This document shows, in pieces, positions 1 to 4,737 of a stretch of 7,374 bases of DNA (position 1 is its first letter; each line of letters opens with the position of its first letter). The DNA is taken from the NCBI GenBank assembly GCA_902796505.1, contig CADBPA010000022.1, positions 1-7,374 on the forward strand, written 5' to 3'. The translations under genes were made by a program, and so were the position numbers. A model generated the notes under the pieces. That model did no database searches. It saw only the letters and a list, made by a program, of their open reading frames with translations, and was not told the origin of the DNA. The stretch is from an uncultured Ruminococcus sp. (GTDB lineage: Bacteria; Bacillota; Clostridia; Oscillospirales; CAG-272).

Positions 1-209
1 CCGACTTTGTAATGCTTATCCCCGGTGAGCAGAAATTCGCTCGCCTTGACGGCGCGGCCGATCAGGATCGGAAGCACGCCGGTCGCCATCGGATCGAGCG
101 TTCCGGTATGCCCCGCCTTATCGGCGGCAAAAAGCCGCTTCACCTGCGTGACCGCCGATTGCGAGCTGATTCCCTGCCCTTTGTTGAGAATGAGAATGCC
201 GGATCTCAT
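1..209 (-). CDS. truB: tRNA pseudouridine(55) synthase TruB, N-terminal part (cut by window edge)
   Basis: TruB converts U55 of the tRNA T-loop to pseudouridine in the cytoplasm. Only the first 69 codons are present; the gene continues beyond base 1. The visible protein opens with the TruB N-terminal strand (GILILNKGQG) and carries the family hallmark GHTGTLDPMATGVLPI at residues 33-48, with the catalytic aspartate as D39. The ATG at 209-207 is supported by a GGGAGG ribosome binding site five bases upstream. A good minus-strand promoter lies at 276-304, so truB starts its own transcript here rather than following infB and rbfA as in many bacteria. One small oddity: the usual lysine-proline of the first motif reads lysine-glycine (K10-G11). 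Identification is very secure; completeness of the gene cannot be judged. Confidence 0.95.
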   Translation of the reverse strand, partial: MRSGILILNKGQGISSQSAVTQVKRLFAADKAGHTGTLDPMATGVLPILIGRAVKASEFLLTGDKHYKV

Positions 210-275
210 GCTTTCCTCCCCGTTTTGCGCTTCGGCTTATTGCCGTTTTGAACGAAATCGTGACTTTTCCTTTTT

Positions 276-304
276 ATTTTATCATAGAATCGGACGAAAT
301 TCAA
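276..304 (-). promoter_or_regulatory. Sigma-A-type promoter for truB, extended -10
   Basis: Read on the minus strand, a -35 TTGAAT (304-299) and a -10 TAAAAT (281-276) are separated by exactly 17 bases. TGA precedes the -10, giving an extended -10 (TGn). Transcription would start near 269, leaving a leader of about 60 bases before truB. This is sequence inference only. Confidence 0.7.
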
Positions 305-313
305 GAAAAACTC

Positions 314-342
314 TTGCAAAAGCCGAAAAACTATTGTAAAAT
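314..342 (+). promoter_or_regulatory. Sigma-A-type promoter for the ACT-PFL operon
   Basis: A -35 TTGCAA (314-319) and a -10 TAAAAT (337-342) have the ideal 17-base spacing. The expected start is near 349, about 40 bases before the ATG at 392. Its -35 lies nine bases from the -35 of the divergent truB promoter. Confidence 0.65.
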
Positions 343-391
343 AAATTATCCGCGGAAAAAGGCGCGGAAAAATCCTCAAAGGAGCTTCCTT

Positions 392-676
392 ATGAAAGCT
401 GTGATCACCGTCGTCGGGCGGGACAGGGTGGGCATCATCGCCCTGGTTTCGACCGAATGCCAGAAATACGGCGTCAATATCGTGGACATCAGCCAGACGG
501 TCATGCGCGAATACTTCACCATGATCATGCTCGCCGAGATCGACCGCCTCGAAAAGGACGGAAAAACCGTCGCTTTCTCGGATTTTGCCGAGGAGATGGC
601 GAATGTGGGAAAAGAACACGGGCTGGATATCCGCGTGATGCACGAGGATATCGTCAATACCATGCACAGGATCTGA
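392..676 (+). CDS. ACT-domain protein (UPF0237 type)
   Basis: A 94-residue protein made of essentially one ACT domain, a fold that usually binds small ligands such as amino acids and regulates enzymes. The N-terminus has the typical first strand and turn, with GRDRVGI at residues 9-15. The segment YGVNIVDISQTVM follows (residues 26-38), characteristic of the UPF0237/GcvR-like ACT family. An ATG at 392 with AAAGGAG seven bases upstream decides the start; the frame is open back to 248, but that upstream part would contain the promoter. The stop is four bases before the next start, so it is cotranscribed with the DUF711 protein, a pairing seen in many Gram-positive genomes. A ligand-sensing or regulatory subunit role is inference; I know of no settled function. 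Confidence 0.9.
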   Translation: MKAVITVVGRDRVGIIALVSTECQKYGVNIVDISQTVMREYFTMIMLAEIDRLEKDGKTVAFSDFAEEMANVGKEHGLDIRVMHEDIVNTMHRI

Positions 677-680
677 AACT

Positions 681-2039
681 ATGCTGAACACACAGGATAT
701 ACTCGAAACGATCCGCATGATCCGCGAGGAAAATCTCGATATCCGGACGGTGACGATGGGGATCTCGCTGCTCGACTGCGTAAGCGACGACGAAGAGCGG
801 CTCAACCGGAAAATATACGATAAGATCACGAAAACCGCCGAGCGGCTCGTCCCGGTCGCCGAGAGCCTCGAAAAGACCTACGGCATTCCGATCGTCAACA
901 AGCGGGTTTCGGTCACGCCGGTCTACGCCGTCGGCGCGGGGCTTTCGCCCGAAGGATTCGTCCGGATCGCCGGGACGCTCGAGCGCGCGGCGGATACGCT
1001 GGGGATCAACTTCATCGGCGGATTTTCGGCGCTCGTGCAGAAGGGCGAGACGGTCGGGGCGCACAACCTGATCGAGGCGATCCCCGAAGCGCTCTCCTCC
1101 ACCGAGCGCGTCTGCTCCTCGGTCAACGTCGCCTCGACGAAGGCGGGGATCAATATGGACGCGGTGGAAAAGATGGGCAGGATCATCAAAGAGACCGCCT
1201 ATCGCACGCGCGAGCGCGATTCGATCGGATGCGCAAAGCTCGTCGTCTTCGCCAATATGCCGGAGGACAATCCCTTCATGGCGGGCGCGGTACACGGCTT
1301 CGGCGAGCCGGACTCGGTCATCAACGTCGGCGTCAGCGGCCCCGGTGTGGTCGCGGCGGCGATCCGCGAGGCGGGGCATTGCGATTTTTCCGCCCTGTCG
1401 GACACCGTCAAGAAGATCGCGTTCAAGATCACCCGCGTCGGTCAGCTGATCGCGGCGGAGGCGTCGCGCGCGCTGTCAGTGCCTTACGGGATCGTCGATC
1501 TCTCGCTCGCGCCCACCCCGGCGCAGGGAGACTCGGTCGCCGAAATTCTGGAAAATATGGGGCTTGCGAGGACCGGTACGCACGGTACGACGGCGGCGCT
1601 CGCCCTGCTCAACGACGCGGTGAAAAAAGGCGGCGTGATGGCGTCGAGCCACGTCGGAGGGTTATCCGGCGCGTTCATCCCGGTCTCGGAGGATCGCGGA
1701 ATGATCGAAGCGGTCGAGGCGGGAGTCCTCTCTCTGGAAAAACTCGAAGCGATGACGGCGGTCTGCTCGGTCGGACTCGATATGTTCGCCGTTCCGGGAG
1801 ACACGACCGCGGAGACGCTCTCCGGCATCATCGCGGATGAGATCGCCATCGGCGTCATCAACACCAAGACGACGGCGGTGCGCGTGATCCCGGTCTATGG
1901 CAAGGGCGTCGGCGAGCAGGTATCCTTCGGCGGTCTGCTCGGTCGTGCGCCGATCATGCCGGTGCGCGGCGAATCCTGCGCCGATTTCATTCACCGCGGA
2001 GGGCGCATTCCCGCGCCGATCCATTCGCTCAAAAACTGA
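681..2039 (+). CDS. PFL family protein, DUF711 / UPF0210
   Basis: A 452-residue protein of the DUF711 (UPF0210) family, commonly annotated 'PFL family protein' because of a distant resemblance to the pyruvate formate-lyase/ribonucleotide reductase barrel. Recognisable family segments are RTVTMGISLLDC at residues 22-33, KRVSVTP at 74-80, and the C-terminal GGRIPAPIHSL. The length is the usual one for the family and there is no signal peptide, so it should be cytoplasmic. It starts four bases after the ACT gene, with a weak AGGA about nine bases upstream, suggesting translational coupling. A bidirectional terminator follows nine bases after the stop. The biochemical function is not established. 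I did not see a clear glycyl-radical motif (RVxGY type) near the C-terminus, so glycyl-radical chemistry should not be assumed. Confidence 0.93.
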   Translation: MLNTQDILETIRMIREENLDIRTVTMGISLLDCVSDDEERLNRKIYDKITKTAERLVPVAESLEKTYGIPIVNKRVSVTPVYAVGAGLSPEGFVRIAGTLERAADTLGINFIGGFSALVQKGETVGAHNLIEAIPEALSSTERVCSSVNVASTKAGINMDAVEKMGRIIKETAYRTRERDSIGCAKLVVFANMPEDNPFMAGAVHGFGEPDSVINVGVSGPGVVAAAIREAGHCDFSALSDTVKKIAFKITRVGQLIAAEASRALSVPYGIVDLSLAPTPAQGDSVAEILENMGLARTGTHGTTAALALLNDAVKKGGVMASSHVGGLSGAFIPVSEDRGMIEAVEAGVLSLEKLEAMTAVCSVGLDMFAVPGDTTAETLSGIIADEIAIGVINTKTTAVRVIPVYGKGVGEQVSFGGLLGRAPIMPVRGESCADFIHRGGRIPAPIHSLKN

Positions 2040-2047
2040 AAATAAAG

Positions 2048-2080
2048 CAAAAAAGACTGCCTCCACGGCAGCCTTTTTTG
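2048..2080. terminator. Bidirectional intrinsic terminator between convergent genes
   Basis: A five-base-pair GC stem, CTGCC (2057-2061) with GGCAG (2067-2071), extends past one mismatch into A6/T6 arms (2049-2054 and 2074-2079). Each strand therefore reads hairpin plus U-run, so it can stop both the ACT-PFL transcript and that of the minus-strand gene ending at 2121. Confidence 0.85.
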
Positions 2081-2120
2081 TAAAAACGGAAATCGACGGG
2101 AAGATCCATCCGGCGGACGG

Positions 2121-2498
2121 TCAGCGGATCATTTTCCAGAGAGGAAGAAGCAGCGCGAGGACGGCGCCGAAGACGCCGAGCGCGATCCCGCCGAGCGCAA
2201 GACCGTCAAAATAGCCGTTCTTCCGCCTTGCGATCAGGGCAAAGGCGACGGCGAGCGCGGCGGGCAGGAGCGCCCACACCGTGAAAAACGAAAGGATCGC
2301 GCCGATCGCGCCGGCGATCAGCGAGAGGCAGGAAAAGAGAAGATTTCCGGGTTTATCCTTCCCGGTCAGATCGCGGAAACTGTACCGTTCGCCGGAAAAG
2401 GGGAGATCGTTCTCCTCTTTTTTTTCGGAGTTTCCGGCCTCCTGGATCTCCTCGGTTTCGGGATATTCTTCTTCCGGGATCTGCTTGTTTTCCGACAT
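2121..2498 (-). CDS. Small membrane protein, DUF4190-like
   Basis: A 125-residue protein of unknown function. Residues 1-50 are hydrophilic and rich in glutamate, probably disordered and cytoplasmic. Three hydrophobic segments follow: about 53-72, 74-90 and 100-121. Segments two and three are joined by a short positive loop, ARRKNGYFDG. That arrangement, ending in a glycine-rich last helix (LALGGIALGVFGAV), resembles DUF4190-type proteins. The start at 2498 is chosen because GGAG lies seven bases upstream; a longer reading to 2558 would run into the promoter. The gene is monocistronic, divergent from spoVAC and convergent with the DUF711 gene. The family assignment is tentative, but the gene itself is well supported by promoter, ribosome binding site and terminator. 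Confidence 0.8.
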   Translation of the reverse strand: MSENKQIPEEEYPETEEIQEAGNSEKKEENDLPFSGERYSFRDLTGKDKPGNLLFSCLSLIAGAIGAILSFFTVWALLPAALAVAFALIARRKNGYFDGLALGGIALGVFGAVLALLLPLWKMIR

Positions 2499-2529
2499 AT
2501 GGGATCTCCTCTCTGCGTTTTCTGTTTTT

Positions 2530-2558
2530 ATTCTAACACAGCGAAAGCGAAAAAGCAA
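2530..2558 (-). promoter_or_regulatory. Sigma-A-type promoter for the DUF4190-like gene, extended -10
   Basis: On the minus strand a -35 TTGCTT (2558-2553), a 17-base spacer and a -10 TAGAAT (2535-2530) are preceded by TGT, giving an extended -10. The expected start is near 2523, about 25 bases before the ATG. Vegetative expression is inferred. Confidence 0.65.
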
Positions 2559-2566
2559 GCCCTTTC

Positions 2567-2596
2567 CGAATAAAAATCCGCCGCGCGGGAAAACTG
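2567..2596 (+). promoter_or_regulatory. Possible sigma-G promoter for the spoVA operon (weak)
   Basis: spoVA operons are under forespore sigma-G in characterised species. Upstream of spoVAC, CGAATA (2567-2572) resembles the sigma-G -35. AAAACTG (2590-2596), 17 bases later, is a partial match to the CATnnTA -10. The predicted start near 2603 leaves room for the ribosome binding site at 2614. No sigma-A-like promoter is evident on the plus strand here. The -10 match is poor, so this is only a candidate. Confidence 0.25.
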
Positions 2597-2623
2597 ACCG
2601 TATCCAAACGAACGGAGCGCAAA

Positions 2624-3106
2624 ATGGAACAAAACGACAACTCTCAAAAGGATATTCTCTTCTCGGTGCGCCGGGAAAATTACGCCGAGCGCGTCAAGCG
2701 GCACACGCCGCCCTCCGCCCTTGCGCCCGACTGCCTGAAAGCCTTTCTCATCGGCGGAGGGATCTCGGCGCTCGGAGAACTTCTGGCTTTCCTCTACCGG
2801 TCGCTTTCGGTCAGGGAGGAGCAGGTGTATCCGCTCGTCACCGTCACGCTGATCTTCCTCTCGGCGCTTCTGACTGGGATCGGCGTTTACGACAGGATCG
2901 CGCGGCACGCCGGAGCGGGGACGCTCATCCCGGTGACGGGGTTTGCGAACGCGGTGGTCTCCCCGGCGATCGACACGAAAAGCGAAGGTCCGATCGTCGG
3001 CGTCGGGGCGAAGATCTTTACGGTGGCGGGACCGGTCATTTTATACGCGACGCTTGCCGGAGCGATCTACGGCGCGATCTACTTTCTGATCGGTATTTTC
3101 GCTTGA
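2624..3106 (+). CDS. spoVAC: Stage V sporulation protein AC
   Basis: SpoVAC is an inner spore membrane protein of the SpoVA channel, which moves calcium-dipicolinic acid into the forespore and releases it at germination; the B. subtilis protein behaves as a mechanosensitive channel. This 160-residue copy is close to the usual 150. The family signatures are CLKAFLIGGGI at residues 37-47, GVYDRI at 87-92 and GAGTLIPVTGFAN at 97-109. Hydrophobic segments lie at about 38-58, 70-88 and 131-159. The ATG has GGAG six bases upstream. It is the first gene of a spoVAC-AD-AE operon, the minimal clostridial set; no spoVAA, spoVAB or spoVAF is adjacent. The N-terminal 20 residues before YAERVK are a slightly long hydrophilic extension. 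Confidence 0.96.
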   Translation: MEQNDNSQKDILFSVRRENYAERVKRHTPPSALAPDCLKAFLIGGGISALGELLAFLYRSLSVREEQVYPLVTVTLIFLSALLTGIGVYDRIARHAGAGTLIPVTGFANAVVSPAIDTKSEGPIVGVGAKIFTVAGPVILYATLAGAIYGAIYFLIGIFA

Positions 3107-3139
3107 ATTGTAAATTATTCTTTGCAAAAAGAGGTCATT

Positions 3140-4159
3140 ATGCAGAAAAATCTTTTCTTTCCCGACGGGATCGGGTTTCATTCCTACGCGGCGGTGGGCG
3201 GATGCGAAGAAGGGCGCGGCCCGGTCGGGCGGGGGTTTGATCTCATCGACGATACCGACCGCTTCGGCGCCGGGACGTGGGAGAAAGCCGAGTCGGAGAT
3301 CTGCCGCCTTTCACTGAATCTCGCGCTGAAAAAAGGAAAGATCGACGCCGGGCAGATCTCGATCCTTGCGGCGGGGGATCTGGAAAACCAATGCGTCGCC
3401 AGCGCCTACGGCCTTGCGCCGTTCAATATTCCCTATCTCGGCCTGTACGGCGCCTGCTCCACGCTGACCGAGGGGCTGATCGCCGTCTCCTGCCATCTTG
3501 CGGCGGCAGGCGGAGACGAAGGGCTTTTCGGCGCGGTGGTCACCTCCTCGCACAACGCCGCCGCCGAGCGGCAGTTCCGCACGCCTCTCGAATACGGCGC
3601 GCAGAGGACGCCGAGCGCGCAATGGACGGCGACGGCGGGAGGGGCGTTTCTTCTCCGCCCCTCGCATGGGAAGGCGCGCATCACCGCGGTGATGCCCGGA
3701 AGGATCCGGGACGGTGAGGTGACCGACGGGGCGAATATGGGCGCGGCGATGGCGCCTGCCGCCGCCGACAGCATTCTCTCCTATTTTGAAAAGTGCGGCG
3801 AGAATCCGGAGGACTACGACCTGATCCTGACCGGCGATCTCGGCCGCGTCGGAAGCGATCTTCTGCGCGAGATCCTCGACGAAAAGTACGCCGGGAAAAA
3901 GCACGCGCTCTCCGACCGGCACGACGACTGCGGACTGAATCTCTACGATTTCGATCTTCAGGACGTCCACGCCGGCGGATCGGGATGCGGATGCTCGGCG
4001 GCGGTGCTTGCGGCGAAGTTTCTGCCGGCGGTCGAGCGCGGCGAGATCCGCCGGATGCTCCTGCTCTCCACCGGCGCGCTGATGAGTCCTTCGAGCATTC
4101 AGCAGAAGCTGCCGATCCTCGGCATCGCGCCGCTCGTGCGCATCGAATACAGAGCCTGA
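3140..4159 (+). CDS. spoVAD: Stage V sporulation protein AD
   Basis: SpoVAD is a thiolase-fold protein on the outer face of the spore inner membrane. It binds dipicolinic acid and its calcium chelate for uptake by the SpoVA channel. The 339 residues match the family length of about 338. Recognisable segments are GACST at residues 104-108 (C106 at the thiolase-like cysteine position), SSHNAAAERQFR at 136-147, the central MAPAAAD and LILTGDL motifs, and GGSGCGCSAA beginning at 279 with C283 and C285. The start at 3140 is decided by AGAGG five bases upstream; an in-frame TTG at 3122 has no suitable binding site. It lies 33 bases after spoVAC. No key segment appears missing. Confidence 0.97.
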   Translation: MQKNLFFPDGIGFHSYAAVGGCEEGRGPVGRGFDLIDDTDRFGAGTWEKAESEICRLSLNLALKKGKIDAGQISILAAGDLENQCVASAYGLAPFNIPYLGLYGACSTLTEGLIAVSCHLAAAGGDEGLFGAVVTSSHNAAAERQFRTPLEYGAQRTPSAQWTATAGGAFLLRPSHGKARITAVMPGRIRDGEVTDGANMGAAMAPAAADSILSYFEKCGENPEDYDLILTGDLGRVGSDLLREILDEKYAGKKHALSDRHDDCGLNLYDFDLQDVHAGGSGCGCSAAVLAAKFLPAVERGEIRRMLLLSTGALMSPSSIQQKLPILGIAPLVRIEYRA

Positions 4160-4162
4160 AAA

Positions 4163-4189
4163 TGCCGCGGAGCGGCACTCTTTATAAAG
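4163..4189 (+). other. Intercistronic hairpin between spoVAD and spoVAE
   Basis: Three bases after the spoVAD stop, TGCCGC (4163-4168) pairs perfectly with GCGGCA (4172-4177) around a GGA loop. A CTC-TTTAT tract and the palindrome CTTTATAAAG (4180-4189) follow. The stem is strong but the T-run is short, so partial termination, an RNA processing point or 3'-end protection is more likely than a full stop. The spoVAE ribosome binding site begins inside the palindrome. Confidence 0.6.
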
Positions 4190-4204
4190 GAAGAAAGTGA
4201 AGAA

Positions 4205-4570
4205 ATGTTTACAAAAATCCTCTATACCTTCCTGATCGGAGGCGGTATCTGCCTGATCGGGCAGCTCCTCATCGACCTGACGAAACTGACGCCGGCGCGC
4301 ATCCTTGTCGGGGTGGTATCGCTCGGCGTTCTGCTCGGCGCGCTGGGGCTTTACGAGCCGCTGTTCGATTTCTGCGGCGCGGGCGTTTCGGTGCCGCTGC
4401 TCGGCTTCGGCGGCAATATTGCGAAAGGCGTGCGCGAGGCGGTGGACGAGCAGGGCGCGCTCGGCATTCTGACAGGACCGTTTACCGCGGCGGCGGCAGG
4501 CTGTTCGGCGGCGCTGATCTTCGGTTACCTCGCCGCGCTGATCTTCCGCGGCGGCAGAAAGACCGCCTGA
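4205..4570 (+). CDS. spoVAE: Stage V sporulation protein AE (SpoVAEb type)
   Basis: An integral membrane component of the SpoVA calcium-dipicolinate channel in the spore inner membrane, related in sequence to SpoVAC. The 121 residues match the usual length of about 116. Family signatures are FLIGGGICLIGQLLID at residues 9-24, LTPA at 28-31, GLYEPLFDFCGAGVSVPLLGF at about 48-68, and the C-terminal GYLAALIF. Hydrophobic segments lie at about 5-25, 33-50 and 86-114. The only in-frame start is the ATG at 4205. Its best ribosome binding site, AAAGGAAG at 4186-4193, lies about 12 bases away, which is longer than for the other genes here. It is third in the operon, 45 bases after spoVAD with a hairpin between. 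Confidence 0.96.
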   Translation: MFTKILYTFLIGGGICLIGQLLIDLTKLTPARILVGVVSLGVLLGALGLYEPLFDFCGAGVSVPLLGFGGNIAKGVREAVDEQGALGILTGPFTAAAAGCSAALIFGYLAALIFRGGRKTA

Positions 4571-4614
4571 CGGCAGAAATCCGTTTTTGCCGCGATCCCC
4601 ACGGAGATCTGCCG
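4571..4614 (+). other. Imperfect hairpin just after the spoVAE stop
   Basis: CGGCAGA (4571-4577) pairs with TCTGCCG (4608-4614). Inside it, after a small internal loop, TCCGT (4580-4584) pairs with ACGGA (4601-4605). The structure begins on the first base after the stop codon and stands directly before the terminator. A second copy of CGGCAGAAA at 4552-4560, inside the gene, could compete for the same 3' arm. Confidence 0.5.
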
Positions 4615-4615
4615 G

Positions 4616-4650
4616 AAAATTCCGCTCTCAGGGGCGGAATTTTTTGTTTT
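4616..4650 (+). terminator. Strong intrinsic terminator of the spoVA operon
   Basis: AAAATTCCGC (4616-4625) pairs perfectly with GCGGAATTTT (4634-4643). The pairing extends inward by a T-G and a C-G pair to a four-base loop. The T-run TTTTTT-G-TTTT follows. It ends the sporulation transcript 28 bases before the dnaA promoter and so insulates dnaA. Confidence 0.92.
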
Positions 4651-4669
4651 TCCGGGAGGATTTCAAGGA

Positions 4670-4678
4670 TTATCCCCT
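4670..4678 (+). promoter_or_regulatory. DnaA-box-like site at the dnaA promoter
   Basis: TTATCCCCT matches seven of nine bases of the DnaA box TTATCCACA and overlaps the first base of the dnaA -35. DnaA represses its own gene in several bacteria, so an autoregulatory site is plausible, but one imperfect box is weak evidence. Confidence 0.35.
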
Positions 4679-4706
4679 TGACAAGAATAAATCTATATGT
4701 TATAAT
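4678..4706 (+). promoter_or_regulatory. dnaA promoter, perfect sigma-A consensus with extended -10
   Basis: TTGACA (4678-4683), a 17-base spacer and TATAAT (4701-4706) match the sigma-A consensus at all twelve positions. TGT directly before the -10 adds the extended -10 element. Transcription should begin near 4713, leaving a 5' leader of about 25 bases. It sits in an AT-rich island (about 4681-4726) that contrasts with the GC-rich surroundings. Confidence 0.93.
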
Positions 4707-4737
4707 TATAATGATAAAATATTTTACGGAGGACGAA

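Noticed and set aside
206..829. 207-codon open frame on the minus strand across the ACT gene
   Set aside because: It overlaps the ACT and DUF711 genes antisense and crosses both divergent promoters; it is a shadow frame.
3122..3139. TTG start for spoVAD six codons upstream
   Set aside because: It would place the AGAGG ribosome binding site inside the gene. The ATG at 3140 is correctly spaced from it and gives the family length.
2281..3240. 319-codon plus-strand open frame across the DUF4190-like gene and spoVAC
   Set aside because: It is out of frame with spoVAC, antisense to the minus-strand gene, and has no recognisable domain.
4678..4737. Longer dnaA N-terminus starting at 4678
   Set aside because: This start is the -35 hexamer itself and the -10 would lie inside the coding part. 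The ATG at 4738 has a strong ribosome binding site and a normal DnaA beginning.
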